Below, in pieces: positions 9,298 to 18,685 of a DNA stretch of 64,000 nt; position 1 is the first letter of the stretch; the number at the start of each line of letters is the position of its first letter. The position numbers were made by a program, and so were the translations under genes. The stretch is from Burkholderiaceae bacterium (GTDB lineage: Bacteria; Pseudomonadota; Gammaproteobacteria; Burkholderiales; Burkholderiaceae_B). The notes below the pieces were generated by a model. The model did no database searches and had not been told where the DNA came from. It saw nothing but the letters and a program-made list of their open reading frames with translations. The DNA is taken from positions 46,966 through 110,965 of the forward strand of contig JANQYI010000008.1 of NCBI GenBank assembly GCA_030728985.1. The letters are read 5' to 3'.

Positions 9298-10710
9298 ATG
9301 TCTAGCCCCCCCCACGAAGCATCCACCCCTGCCGAGCGCATCTTGCCCTTTATTGTCGGCTGCGCGCTCCTGATGCAAATGCTGGACTCAACGGTGGTGA
9401 TCACCGCCTTACCGGCGATGGCGCGCGATCTGGACTCCGATCCGATCAGCATGAACATCACCATCACGTCTTATTTGATCGCGGTGGCGATGTTTGTACC
9501 TGTGAGTGGCTGGGCCGCGGACCGCTTTGGTGCGCGTAGGGTGTTTATCGCCGCGATCGCTCTCTTTACCCTAAGCTCGCTGACCTGCGCGCTGTCAAAC
9601 TCTCTCACGCAGCTTGTGATGTCTCGCGTCGTACAAGGGCTGGGAGGAGCCATGATGGTGCCCGTGGGGCGGATCATTTTGCTGAGAACCATACCAAAAC
9701 ATAACCTATTGAAAGCAATGGCTTTTTTATCAATGCCGGCGCTCATTGGTCCCATGGCTGGCCCGCCCTTGGGAGGTCTGTTGGTCACCTATGCCTCCTG
9801 GCATTGGATTTTTCTGATCAATATCCCGATTGGCATACTTGGCATTTGGCTGATCAATCGCTACGTTAAAGAGCTCCCAGCAGACACCACACCTCCCCGT
9901 CTCGATGTGATTGGTTTTTTACTCAGCGCGATTTGCATGGCAGCTTTAGTCAGCGGTTTTGAATCCCTCGGCCAAGGTGGCCCCTCCGCTTGGGTGTCGT
10001 TGCTGATCCTTGGGACAGGTCTGATCACCGGCTTTTTATATGTGCTCCATGCCCGCCGGCATCCCAACCCGATTATTGACTTGAAACTGCTGCGTATCCC
10101 GACTTTTCGGGCGGCGGTCCTTGCTGGAAATCTATGCCGTTTTGCGGTGGGTGCGACCCCTTATTTGCTCGCCCTTTTGCTCCAAATCGGCTTTGGCATG
10201 AGCGCGCTCGCGGCTGGGCTCATTACCTTTGTGGGAGCGGTTGGCTCACTGTTGATGAAAATAGCGGCGCCGCGCATCCTCAATCGCTGGGGCTATCGGC
10301 ATGTGCTGACCATCAACGCTGTGCTGACAGGCGCGAGCTTAGCCGCCTGCGCGAGTTTCACACCTGACATGCCCGGCATCATCATGCTAGGCATTTTGTT
10401 GGTAGGCGGGTTTTTTCGATCACTCCAGTTCACTGCAGTCAATACGCTCGCCTACGCCGACATTGCCCATACCGGCATGAGCCGAGCCAGCAGTTTCGCC
10501 TCCATGGCCCAGCAACTAGGCGTGAGTTTAGGGGTGGGGGTTGCCGCCGAATCCCTCAGCCTCAGCATGGCCTGGCGAGGCAGCGACACGCTGATCGCTA
10601 GCGACGTGATGGTCGGTTTTATTGTGATCGGGACGATGTGCGGCCTCGCCAGTCTTGCTTTTTGGCGTCTTGCGCCCGATGCTGGCGAGTCGCTGCGTCA
10701 ACGACAATAA
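9298..10710 (+). CDS. MFS drug:proton antiporter, DHA2 (EmrB/QacA) family
   Basis: Inner-membrane exporter of 470 residues with about 14 hydrophobic segments. Diagnostic motifs are MLDSTVVITALPAMARDL (motif D1 of the 14-TM family) in TM1, GWAADRFGARR (motif A) in the TM2-TM3 loop, and GPMAGPPLGGLL (motif C, antiporter signature) in TM5. The ATG at 9298 follows a weak AGAG. It is divergent from DUF3460 and ends five bases before the convergent TRAP permease stop. No EmrA-like adaptor or local regulator gene is adjacent, so it may act alone. Substrate unknown. Confidence 0.9.
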   Translation: MSSPPHEASTPAERILPFIVGCALLMQMLDSTVVITALPAMARDLDSDPISMNITITSYLIAVAMFVPVSGWAADRFGARRVFIAAIALFTLSSLTCALSNSLTQLVMSRVVQGLGGAMMVPVGRIILLRTIPKHNLLKAMAFLSMPALIGPMAGPPLGGLLVTYASWHWIFLINIPIGILGIWLINRYVKELPADTTPPRLDVIGFLLSAICMAALVSGFESLGQGGPSAWVSLLILGTGLITGFLYVLHARRHPNPIIDLKLLRIPTFRAAVLAGNLCRFAVGATPYLLALLLQIGFGMSALAAGLITFVGAVGSLLMKIAAPRILNRWGYRHVLTINAVLTGASLAACASFTPDMPGIIMLGILLVGGFFRSLQFTAVNTLAYADIAHTGMSRASSFASMAQQLGVSLGVGVAAESLSLSMAWRGSDTLIASDVMVGFIVIGTMCGLASLAFWRLAPDAGESLRQRQ

Positions 10711-10715
10711 AACTG

Positions 10716-12488
10716 TTACGGCATGGGGTAAAGCAAGATCACTAAGCCTGCTGAAATCATAGCGGTTCTTTTCACGAAAGGGCCTGGTGCGATCACTCCG
10801 TAACCGACGAGCGTGGTCGCAAGTCCAACCTTGACCGTTGCCGCAAGAGCAATAAAAGGCGCGTCAGCCAATGATAAAAGTCCTGGGGTTGAAATCATGC
10901 CTAGGGGGATTAAATACAGTCCAAGCCCGAGTGCCATTGCTTTCATGGCGACGTTGAGCCAATTTTCTTCGACCATGCCAGCGGCAATAAAGACGGCTCC
11001 ACAAACCGGCGGCGTGATGGTGGATAGCAATGCAAACCAAAAAACAAATAAGTGCGTCTGCAATAAACCAAGACCCAATTCGGTCAACGCAGGTCCCGCA
11101 ACAGAGACACAAATCACGTAGGCCGCAGTCGTGGGTACCTCCATGCCTAACAAGAGACAGGTTAAAGCGGTCAACAGCACGGCAGGCCAAAGCAAACCAC
11201 CTGAGCCAGAGAGAATCAGGGAGGTGATTTTGACTCCAAGCCCAGTCATGCCAAGCACGCCAACGATGAGTGACGCGCATAAGATGATTGAGGCAATCAT
11301 GGCAATTTGTTTGCCAGAAGTTTCAGCAGCGTTAATGACGCGGTGAAGCGTTTTTTGCACATCAAACTCAAAGCGCTCATCCGTCAGCAAGAGAACCGCT
11401 GCGACGACGATCGCCATGCATGCCGCGTACTGTGGCGTAAATTGAAGGCCAAACATGCCCCAAAGTAAGACAGCGAAAGGAATCGCGAAAAACCCCGTGG
11501 TAATCATTACGATGCGAAGTTTGGGTTGCTCATTGGCAGGCACACCGGGCAGGTCATAGCGAAGTGAAAACGCGTTGATGCCGATCCACACCGCGAAAAA
11601 ATATAAAAAAGCGGCCGGTAATGCGGCCAGCATGATGGCTTCGTAGGGCGTGCTAGTCAGTTCGACCATGACAAAAGCGCCCGCCCCCATGAGTGGTGGC
11701 ATGATTTGCCCACCAGAGGACGCGACGGCTTCAACTGCGCCAGCCAGAGCGCGCGGATAGCCCAGGCGTCGCATGGCGGGCAAAGTAATGGCGCCCGTGG
11801 AGGCAACATTGGCAGAAGCCGAGCCTGAAATTGAGCCAAATAACGCGGAAGATAACACTGAGACTTTAGCGGCTCCCCCATCGAGTCTCCCCGCTACCGC
11901 GGCTGCAATATTCATGAAACCTGCGCCCGCCTGACCCGCATTGAGCACTGCGCCAAAGATGACAAAGATGGCAACGATCGTGACGGAGATCCCTGTCAGA
12001 CTTCCCCATAAACCCCCTTCTGTAATGGTTAGTGTGCCAAGAAAGCTCTCTAACGGCATTCCGCTATGGCCAAATTCGCCTGGAATAAGATTGCCATACA
12101 GTCCGTACAACAGGGTGATGGCAGCAATCAAGGGAAGGGGCCAACCGACTGCGCGGCGTGCCATTTCCAATGCGACACAGAGCAAGGCCGCAGCCATGAT
12201 TGTTTGAAGGCTCCCCTCCAGGATGCCGTATTGGTCGCCCAGCGCAGATTGGTGAAAGGCGACCCAGCCGCAGCCGACAAGGCCCACGAGACAGAAAAGC
12301 CAGGCGGTGATTCCGACTGGCTGACCTTTGGGGCTGAGAAGAAATATCCATGGCAGCGCAAAGGCCATGTGAAGGGGTCGACTGATTAAATTTGGGACGA
12401 GACCCGCGAAAATCAACCACAAATGAAAAGTGATGCTGGCGATGCCCAGCACCGGCCAGAAAATATCTCTAAAGCCGATGCGGGTCAT
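10716..12488 (-). CDS. TRAP transporter fused permease (4TM/12TM), TAXI type
   Basis: Inner-membrane permease of a tripartite ATP-independent periplasmic transporter in which the small DctQ-like and large DctM-like subunits are fused. Of its 590 residues, roughly 1-120 form the small domain. The rest carries the DctM-like segment SSALFGSISGSASANVASTG, the GGQIMPPLMGAGAF re-entrant motif and a second copy near LLGMEVPTTAAY. Such fused permeases pair with TAXI receptors, and the TAXI gene lies 27 bases upstream. It is somewhat shorter than many family members (about 640-850). No strong ribosome site precedes the ATG. Substrate unknown, probably an organic acid or amino acid. Confidence 0.92.
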   Translation of the reverse strand: MTRIGFRDIFWPVLGIASITFHLWLIFAGLVPNLISRPLHMAFALPWIFLLSPKGQPVGITAWLFCLVGLVGCGWVAFHQSALGDQYGILEGSLQTIMAAALLCVALEMARRAVGWPLPLIAAITLLYGLYGNLIPGEFGHSGMPLESFLGTLTITEGGLWGSLTGISVTIVAIFVIFGAVLNAGQAGAGFMNIAAAVAGRLDGGAAKVSVLSSALFGSISGSASANVASTGAITLPAMRRLGYPRALAGAVEAVASSGGQIMPPLMGAGAFVMVELTSTPYEAIMLAALPAAFLYFFAVWIGINAFSLRYDLPGVPANEQPKLRIVMITTGFFAIPFAVLLWGMFGLQFTPQYAACMAIVVAAVLLLTDERFEFDVQKTLHRVINAAETSGKQIAMIASIILCASLIVGVLGMTGLGVKITSLILSGSGGLLWPAVLLTALTCLLLGMEVPTTAAYVICVSVAGPALTELGLGLLQTHLFVFWFALLSTITPPVCGAVFIAAGMVEENWLNVAMKAMALGLGLYLIPLGMISTPGLLSLADAPFIALAATVKVGLATTLVGYGVIAPGPFVKRTAMISAGLVILLYPMP

Positions 12489-12515
12489 GGTGATTCAATG
12501 TTAAGACAAAAGGAC

Positions 12516-13478
12516 TTATTGGTTTGCAGCAGTCAAAGGAATGTTCTGCTCTTTGTAGTAACGCACGGCACCAGGATGGATTTTGCCGGGAATGTTTGCG
12601 AGCATTGCAGGCGTCACGCCTTTCCACCAAGGCGCAGAAGCGGCCATTTTTGCGCGCTGCTCCCAGTAAGTCTTGGTCAGGGCATACGCTGTTTTGTCAT
12701 CCATCTGTGTGGTGGTGTAAGCAATGACTGGCAAGGAAGTCGTCACAATATCTGCTTTTTGTCCGGCATAGGTGTTCGCAGGGATGATTGCGCGGGCGGC
12801 ACCTGTTTGAGTGACCTGAGCATCCGTCATGGATAGAACGACGACTGGGAGGCTTGCTGCCGCCTCGATCACATTAGGCGAAGGAAACGACCCTGCAGTC
12901 ACAAAGGCGTCAATTTGTTTATTCTTCAGCGCTGCCACTGCATTATTAAGCTCGACGTTTGCGAGCTTGACCTTGCCATCCAAGCCAAAGAGCTTGAGGT
13001 ATTTTGTGCCTTCATTAGCAGAAAAAGTCCCTTTGCCAACCAACACGTTCTTTCCTGCCAAATCAGCGAATGACTTGATGCCAGCATCGGCACGTGTCAC
13101 AAAGTGCATGGTCAAAGAAGGAATTGGAAACAGCGCCCTGATTTCTTTGTATTTCGGTGAAGGTCTTTTCTCAAAGGCACCCTTGTCTGCCATCGCGGCG
13201 TTGACCAAAGAGGGAGGGGTCGTAAAAACGTAGTTGCCAGTGCGACTGGCGGCTTCCATCACGTTTTGAACCGAACCCTGACTCTCTTCGAGGGTGATCG
13301 TAATTTGGCCGTTCGAGCCCGCTTTGATGGCTTGAGCAATTTCAACACCCATCTGGTAATAAGAAGTACCGGCCTTGGCGGATTTATATGTCACGCGGGT
13401 TTCGGCTTGCGCGCTCGAGAGGGCGGCAAGACTCAAGCTGAGTGCGAGAACAGGGAAGATTTGTTTCAGTTTTTTCAC
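12516..13478 (-). CDS. TAXI-family TRAP transporter solute receptor
   Basis: Periplasmic binding protein that delivers substrate to the fused TRAP permease downstream. The start is GTG at 13478 (VKKLKQIFPVLAL, 320 aa), because GGAGG lies five bases before it; the ATG at 13490 overlaps that site. Residues 1-26 form a signal peptide ending AQA. The mature protein has the TAXI signature SAKAGTSYYQMGVEIAQAI and the SQGSVQNVMEA segment, followed by the hinge FADLAGKNVLVGKGTFS. Followed by the permease gene, 27 bases away. Likely ligand class is organic anions or glutamate-like, but the sequence does not decide it. Confidence 0.92.
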   Translation of the reverse strand: MKKLKQIFPVLALSLSLAALSSAQAETRVTYKSAKAGTSYYQMGVEIAQAIKAGSNGQITITLEESQGSVQNVMEAASRTGNYVFTTPPSLVNAAMADKGAFEKRPSPKYKEIRALFPIPSLTMHFVTRADAGIKSFADLAGKNVLVGKGTFSANEGTKYLKLFGLDGKVKLANVELNNAVAALKNKQIDAFVTAGSFPSPNVIEAAASLPVVVLSMTDAQVTQTGAARAIIPANTYAGQKADIVTTSLPVIAYTTTQMDDKTAYALTKTYWEQRAKMAASAPWWKGVTPAMLANIPGKIHPGAVRYYKEQNIPLTAANQ

Positions 13479-13508
13479 GGAAGCCTCCATTAGGTTTTTG
13501 TATTAATC

Positions 13509-13539
13509 ATTATAAGAGCCAATATAAGACTCGTTTCAA
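13509..13539 (-). promoter_or_regulatory. candidate sigma-70 promoter for the TAXI-TRAP operon
   Basis: On the minus strand TATAAT (13514-13509) is preceded by TTGAAA (13539-13534) with a 19-base spacer, slightly long. It lies about 30 bases upstream of the GTG start in the 130-base gap after aapP. The gap itself contains no other gene. Confidence 0.45.
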
Positions 13540-13608
13540 CGTTCCGCCCGAGCGGCATTGGCGTTTGGTTGACATCAACGTGACTGATGACCGTTGAAAA
13601 TATTCTCT

Positions 13609-14349
13609 TTAATGGAGAATTTGACTTAGAAAGAGCTTAGTGCGCTCGTTCTGCGGATTATCAAAAAATGCGTCGGGGATATTTTGCTCGATGATTTCAC
13701 CTTGATCCATGAAAATCACACGATCGGCGACTTTACGCGCAAACCCCATTTCGTGCGTCACGCATATCATCGTCATGCCTGACTCTTCGGCGAGTCCGAT
13801 CATCACATCCAGCACTTCTTTAACCATTTCAGGATCAAGCGCCGAGGTCGGCTCATCGAACAACATGATTTTTGGATCCATGCAAAGCGAGCGGGCAATG
13901 GCCACGCGCTGCTGCTGACCACCGGACAGTTGCCCTGGAAACTTAAGCGCTTGTTCACTGATGCGGACACGCTCAAGATATTTCATCGCACGCGCTTCAG
14001 CCTCGGCTTTAGGAGTTTTGAGCACCCAGATCGGACCGATCGTGAGGTTCTCCAGCACCGTTAAATGGGGGAACAAATTGAAATGCTGAAACACCATGCC
14101 GACCTCACGGCGAATCGCTTCGACATGACGCAAGTCGTTAGTGATTTCAGTTCCGTCAACGATGATCTGACCTTTTTGATGCTCTTCGAGACGATTGATA
14201 CAACGAATCAACGTCGACTTTCCGGAACCGGAAGGGCCGCACACAACAATGCGCTCGCCCGGAGCGACTTCCAGATTGATATTGCGCAACACATGGAACT
14301 TACCGAACCACTTATTGACATCTTTCATGCTGATGATGGCGTCAGCCAT
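13609..14349 (-). CDS. aapP: general L-amino acid ABC transporter, ATP-binding protein AapP
   Basis: Cytoplasmic ATPase of the polar amino-acid importer, 246 residues. Walker [10 protein letters not shown]-loop [13 protein letters not shown], signature LSGGQQQR, Walker [13 protein letters not shown] and the switch histidine in VTHEMGF are all intact. It is the last gene of aapJ-aapQ-aapM-aapP, with 47 bases after aapM. The family order and the long permeases upstream favour AapP over a glutamine-only transporter (GlnQ). It is followed by a 130-base gap and a separate TRAP operon. Confidence 0.95.
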   Translation of the reverse strand: MADAIISMKDVNKWFGKFHVLRNINLEVAPGERIVVCGPSGSGKSTLIRCINRLEEHQKGQIIVDGTEITNDLRHVEAIRREVGMVFQHFNLFPHLTVLENLTIGPIWVLKTPKAEAEARAMKYLERVRISEQALKFPGQLSGGQQQRVAIARSLCMDPKIMLFDEPTSALDPEMVKEVLDVMIGLAEESGMTMICVTHEMGFARKVADRVIFMDQGEIIEQNIPDAFFDNPQNERTKLFLSQILH

Positions 14350-14396
14350 ACATATTCTCCAGAGATCGGGTGCGTCCAGCGATTGGCGCGCAGCTC

Positions 14397-15494
14397 CTAA
14401 CGCTCATGCCCGGTCGCCAGTCGCTTTTCGAGAGACTGACTATATTTGGACATCGAGTAGCAAAATACAAAATATATCGCAGAAATAAAGATATAGACCT
14501 CGACGCTAAAGCCACGCCAAGCTTGATCTGTCAGGGCAGCCTTCGCCGCCTGCGTCAAATCAAAAATACCGATAATGACCACCAATGAAGTGTCTTTGAA
14601 CAACGCAATAAACAAACCCACCAAGGGCGGAATCACGATCTTGAGCGCCTGCGGTAAAACAATCAGCCTCATCTGCTGCCAGTAGCTTAGACCAAGCGAA
14701 TTCGCTCCTTCAAACTGACCATTGGGGATCGCTTGCAAACCGCCTCGGATTGTTTCGGCCATATAGGCCGCCGCAAACAAAATGATGGCAATTTGCGCGC
14801 GCAGCAATTTGTCGATATTCATTCCCTCGGGCAAGAACAGTGGCAACATGACCGCCGACATAAACAACAAACTAATAAGCGGCACGCCGCGAATGAGCTC
14901 TATATACACCACACAGATTGACTTGATGGCCGGCATGTTGGAGCGACGTCCCAGCGCCAAAACAATGCCCAAAGGAAAGGCCAGTGCGATACCAAACGTA
15001 GACAAAATAAGCGTGAGAGGGAGACCCCCCCACTGTGTATTTTCCACGTAAGTCAGGCCAAACATTCCTCCCCACATCAATATCGCAACTGCAGTCAGCA
15101 CTATTGTCCAAACGGCGAGAAGCCACATGTTCCAGAGTTTTCTCCAACCGCTGAGTATGATTGAACCGACCAAGATACCGGTCGCGATCAAGGGTCGCCA
15201 CTGTTCGTCATAGGGGTAGAGACCAAACAAAATGATACGATGTTTTTCAACAATCATCGCCCAACACGCACCGGTCGATTTGCGACACTCATCCGCTGTC
15301 GAAGCCGTGGCGTTCGCATTGATGAAAAACCAGTCCACCATGGCGGGAACGGTTGCGAGCAGAAGCCAGACGGAAAGAATAGTCAGCAAACTATTAATGG
15401 GTGATGAAAAAAGCTGGGACCGCATCCATGCGAATACACCCACACTACTTACGGGCGCTTTTTCAGCTGAAACGAGTTGGGCAGGCGTGCTCAT
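14397..15494 (-). CDS. aapM: general L-amino acid ABC transporter permease AapM
   Basis: Inner-membrane permease of 365 residues that, with AapQ, forms the channel. The ATG at 15494 follows the aapQ stop by one base and has GGTGGAG upstream, inside the end of aapQ; the apparent start seven codons earlier would overlap aapQ further. The HAAT family permease core is at the C-terminal half ([18 protein letters not shown], then [23 protein letters not shown], the EAA loop that contacts AapP). The long N-terminal region, with a periplasmic loop, is characteristic of AapM rather than short GlnP-type permeases. Confidence 0.94.
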   Translation of the reverse strand: MSTPAQLVSAEKAPVSSVGVFAWMRSQLFSSPINSLLTILSVWLLLATVPAMVDWFFINANATASTADECRKSTGACWAMIVEKHRIILFGLYPYDEQWRPLIATGILVGSIILSGWRKLWNMWLLAVWTIVLTAVAILMWGGMFGLTYVENTQWGGLPLTLILSTFGIALAFPLGIVLALGRRSNMPAIKSICVVYIELIRGVPLISLLFMSAVMLPLFLPEGMNIDKLLRAQIAIILFAAAYMAETIRGGLQAIPNGQFEGANSLGLSYWQQMRLIVLPQALKIVIPPLVGLFIALFKDTSLVVIIGIFDLTQAAKAALTDQAWRGFSVEVYIFISAIYFVFCYSMSKYSQSLEKRLATGHER

Positions 15495-15495
15495 G

Positions 15496-16686
15496 TCAAC
15501 GCTCCACCAACGCAATGCGTTTGTTATACCAGTTCATAAAGACTGAAATCGACAAGCTCACCGTCAGATAAGCCGCCATGATCATCATAATGCCCTCAAT
15601 CGCCTGTCCAGTTTGGTTGAGCGTCGTATTAATTACCGAAACAATATCAGGGTAGCCAATCGCGACCGCAAGCGAGCTGTTCTTTGTGATGTTCAGGTAC
15701 TGACTCGTCATCGGAGGAATTATGACTCGCAAAGCCTGAGGCAACACAATCAAACGCAAAATTTGTCCACGCTTGAGGCCAAGCGCCTCAGCGGCCTCCC
15801 ACTGACCGCGATTGACCGCCTGAATACCAGAACGCACCACTTCGGCGATAAAGGCTGCGGTATAAATCACCAAACCGATCAGCAATGCGGCAAACTCCGG
15901 CGAGAGCGTCAACCCGCCAGCGAAGTTAAATCCTTTGAGCTCAGGCACATCGAGCGTCATGGTGGTACCACTCAACAACCACAGCACCGGTGGTACTGCA
16001 AATAACAAAACAAGCGACCATCTCACCGTAGGGAAAATCTGACCCGTTTTTTCCTGATTCTTTCGCGCCCACTTTGCCATAATGATCATCAGGATCACGG
16101 CAACCAGAACGCCGACCAACAACCAGAGCAGGCCTTCACCATGAACGCTTGGCATCTGTACGCCGCGGTTCGACACAAACACACCCGGCATGGGGTGCAA
16201 CGCCTGGCGTGGCCCCGGAAGCGTTTCAGAAATTATGGCGTACCAGAAAAACAATTGGAGCAACAAGGGAACGTTACGCATGACTTCAACATAAATACTT
16301 GAAATCTTGCGGATCAGCCAGTTGCTCGAGAGTCTGGCGATACCAATGAGTGTTCCTAAAAGCGTAGCAAGCACGATGCCAATCAGGGCAACGCGCAAAG
16401 TGTTGAGCAAACCGACCGTAATCGCTCGACCATAGGTGCTCGCCGGACTATAGGCAATCGGCGTTTCACCAATTGCAAAACCAGCTTCGCGATTAAGAAA
16501 ATCAAAACCTGTCGAAATATTTCGTGCCGACAAGTTGCTCAGAGTATTGTGAACCAAAAACCAAACAGCACCGCCTACGGCGAGTAAGACAAGGATTTGG
16601 TAAATAATAGAGCGCGTACCTGGATCATTCCAAGACAAGCGTCTTCGATTTGGGGGCGTGACATTTGATTCTTTAGGCTTTGTCAT
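15496..16686 (-). CDS. aapQ: general L-amino acid ABC transporter permease AapQ
   Basis: Inner-membrane permease of 396 residues. The HAAT signature is split by a long insert: VEVMRNVPLLLQLFFWYAI in the first part, and AAFIAEVVRSGIQAVNRGQWEAA followed by [26 protein letters not shown] (EAA loop) in the second, as in AapQ/BztB. A weak Shine-Dalgarno (TAAG) precedes the ATG, and an intercistronic hairpin separates it from aapJ, so expression is probably well below that of the receptor. One base separates its stop from the aapM start. Confidence 0.94.
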   Translation of the reverse strand: MTKPKESNVTPPNRRRLSWNDPGTRSIIYQILVLLAVGGAVWFLVHNTLSNLSARNISTGFDFLNREAGFAIGETPIAYSPASTYGRAITVGLLNTLRVALIGIVLATLLGTLIGIARLSSNWLIRKISSIYVEVMRNVPLLLQLFFWYAIISETLPGPRQALHPMPGVFVSNRGVQMPSVHGEGLLWLLVGVLVAVILMIIMAKWARKNQEKTGQIFPTVRWSLVLLFAVPPVLWLLSGTTMTLDVPELKGFNFAGGLTLSPEFAALLIGLVIYTAAFIAEVVRSGIQAVNRGQWEAAEALGLKRGQILRLIVLPQALRVIIPPMTSQYLNITKNSSLAVAIGYPDIVSVINTTLNQTGQAIEGIMMIMAAYLTVSLSISVFMNWYNKRIALVER

Positions 16687-16692
16687 AACTTA

Positions 16693-16715
16693 GGGCGACC
16701 GCCAAGCGATCGCCC
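16693..16715 (-). terminator. intercistronic hairpin between aapJ and aapQ
   Basis: GGGCGA pairs with TCGCCC, and after one mismatch CGC pairs with GCG around a CAA loop. There is no T-run, so this looks like an RNA-stabilising or partially attenuating hairpin rather than a full terminator. Such elements commonly leave abundant receptor mRNA and less permease mRNA. Confidence 0.5.
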
Positions 16716-16732
16716 CTATGTGTCAAGAAAGA

Positions 16733-17749
16733 TTAGCGAATAGGCCAGGCGTACATCAGACCGCCTTTGGTCCATTGTGCATTCAGGCCACGCGCAAGTT
16801 TGAGGGGCGTATTAGCACCTACGTTACGCTCAAAACTTTCGCCGTAGTTACCCACTTGCTTGATGATGTTGTAGGCCCACTTGTCGGATACACCCAGATT
16901 TTTACCCATTCCAGGCGTCACGCCCAAAATACGTTGAACGTTAGGATTGGTGCTCTTGAGCATTTCGTCGACGTTCTTTTGTGTGATGCCATATTCTTCG
17001 GCTTCGAGCATCGCAAAAAGTGTCCAACGGACCACATTCAACCACTGCTCATCGCCTTGACGCACCAGCGGACCCAAAGGCTCTTTGGAGAAGTCCTCAG
17101 GCAAGATCACGTTTGCGCCAGGGTTCTTCAAGGTTGTGCGCGAAGAGGCCAAACCAGACTTATCTGTCGTATACGCATCGCAACGTCCGGAGTCATATGC
17201 ACGAACAACTTCGTCCACCTTTTCAATCACAACAGGCTTGAAAGTCAATTTGTTGGCACGGAACCAATCAGCCAGGTTCAATTCAGTCGTTGTGCCAGGC
17301 TGAACACATACTGTGGCGCCGTTGAGTTCTTTGGCGCTCTTGATGTTTAAATCTTTACGAACCATGATGCCTTGGCTGTCGTAAAAATTCACGCCGGCAC
17401 CAATCAGACCCAGCGAAGTATCACGGGTCATTGTCTGTGTCGTATTACGGGTCAACACATCGATTTCACCGGACTGCAAGGCGGTGAAACGCTGCTGAGC
17501 CGTCAGGGGGGTGAATTTGACCTTAGACGCATCACCGAACATCGTTGCTGCGAATGCACGGCAAAGGTCAATATCCAAACCTGACCAAACGCCTTTGCTG
17601 TCAGGTGCTGAGAAGCCACCCAGACCCGTGTTGGTACCACATTGCACAAAGCCTTTCTTTTTGACATTATCAAAAGTAGGACCTGCTTGTGCGACACTGG
17701 AGGCCGCAAGCATCGCTACGCCGACTGCTGCTAGTTTTAAGAATTTCAT
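16733..17749 (-). CDS. aapJ: general L-amino acid-binding periplasmic protein AapJ
   Basis: Substrate receptor of the AapJQMP importer, 338 residues. A signal peptide of about 22 residues ends AQA, and the mature protein begins GPTFDNVKKKGFVQCG. The SBP family 3 core includes DSKGVWSGLDIDLCRAFAAT and FTPLTAQQRFTALQSGEIDVLTRNTT, which line the amino-acid site. Length agrees with AapJ (about 340) and exceeds simple glutamine receptors. First gene of the operon; an A/G-rich site precedes the ATG at 17749. Confidence 0.95.
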   Translation of the reverse strand: MKFLKLAAVGVAMLAASSVAQAGPTFDNVKKKGFVQCGTNTGLGGFSAPDSKGVWSGLDIDLCRAFAATMFGDASKVKFTPLTAQQRFTALQSGEIDVLTRNTTQTMTRDTSLGLIGAGVNFYDSQGIMVRKDLNIKSAKELNGATVCVQPGTTTELNLADWFRANKLTFKPVVIEKVDEVVRAYDSGRCDAYTTDKSGLASSRTTLKNPGANVILPEDFSKEPLGPLVRQGDEQWLNVVRWTLFAMLEAEEYGITQKNVDEMLKSTNPNVQRILGVTPGMGKNLGVSDKWAYNIIKQVGNYGESFERNVGANTPLKLARGLNAQWTKGGLMYAWPIR

Positions 17750-17947
17750 TACTCATTCTCCGAAATACCAAAGGGGACGGCAGACAACTTGGTCCGCCGC
17801 AGGTCTGATTGTGCAAGGCACCATGGTAGCCGCACACATAACCTGAATGTATGGGGGAAATCCCTCAACGTCAATAATTCCTGTCTCAAATGCTCATTAA
17901 TTTAGGTGCGCGCAAGGTTATTATTAGGGAATAACCTATGTGACGTC

Positions 17948-18685
17948 ATGATCGAATTTCAGCATGTATTCAAATCTTACGGCCAAGGGCGAAATATCTT
18001 GGCCGACATCTCTTTCCGCGTCAACGCCGGAGAGTTTGTCTATGTTGCGGGTCCCTCCGGCGCAGGCAAGTCCACCTTGCTCAAACTCATCGGTGGCCTT
18101 GAGGGTCCGAGCCGCGGGTCGATTCAAGTCAATGGGCAGCGACTCGAAAAGCTCTCCGCGCGCGCCAGACCCTACCTGAGGCGGACAGTCGGTGTCATCT
18201 TGCAGGACACCCACCTGCTCTTCGATCGCAGTGTCATTGAGAATGTCCTACTGCCACTGACCGTCACAGGCCTGGCGACTGATGTCGCCCGCGCCCGCGC
18301 CAGAGCGGCGTTAGAAAAAGTAGGCTTAAGCAGCAAGGAAAACACGCCTCCTATCGAGCTCTCCGGAGGTGAACAACAACGCCTAGCCATCGCTCGCGCT
18401 ATCGTGAATCGGCCAGCCATCCTGATCGCTGACGAACCTACCGCCAGTCTTGATCGCGATACTGCACGTCGAATCATGTCAGTATTTAAAGACTTTAACC
18501 GTGTCGGCGTCACGACGGTGATCGCCTCGCATGATGATGCGCTCATGGCCGAATACGCGACCCGTGCTTTTAAAATAGAGCCTGGGAAATTCGCCGACTC
18601 CGCAGCACAACGATCAAATACCTCTGCGTCCCCAACACCTGAGACAGGATACGGCGAGCCACACCTTGGAAGTGCGGTGCGATGA
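17948..18685 (+). CDS. ftsE: cell division ATP-binding protein FtsE
   Basis: ATPase of the FtsEX complex, which signals from the Z-ring to periplasmic peptidoglycan hydrolase activators. 245 residues from ATG at 17948 (MIEFQHVFKSYGQG). Walker A GPSGAGKS, signature LSGGEQQR and Walker B LIADEPTASLD are intact. A GTG upstream in frame would add 14 unrelated residues. A minimal ATG-TGA lies between the AGGGA site and the start. The last 25 or so residues form a Ser/Thr/Pro-rich tail beyond the usual FtsE end. The stop overlaps the ftsX start (ATGA). Confidence 0.95.
   Translation: MIEFQHVFKSYGQGRNILADISFRVNAGEFVYVAGPSGAGKSTLLKLIGGLEGPSRGSIQVNGQRLEKLSARARPYLRRTVGVILQDTHLLFDRSVIENVLLPLTVTGLATDVARARARAALEKVGLSSKENTPPIELSGGEQQRLAIARAIVNRPAILIADEPTASLDRDTARRIMSVFKDFNRVGVTTVIASHDDALMAEYATRAFKIEPGKFADSAAQRSNTSASPTPETGYGEPHLGSAVR

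Noticed and set aside
13488..13490. ATG 13490 as the TAXI receptor start
   Set aside because: It overlaps the GGAGG that serves the GTG at 13478; the GTG gives the normal signal peptide.
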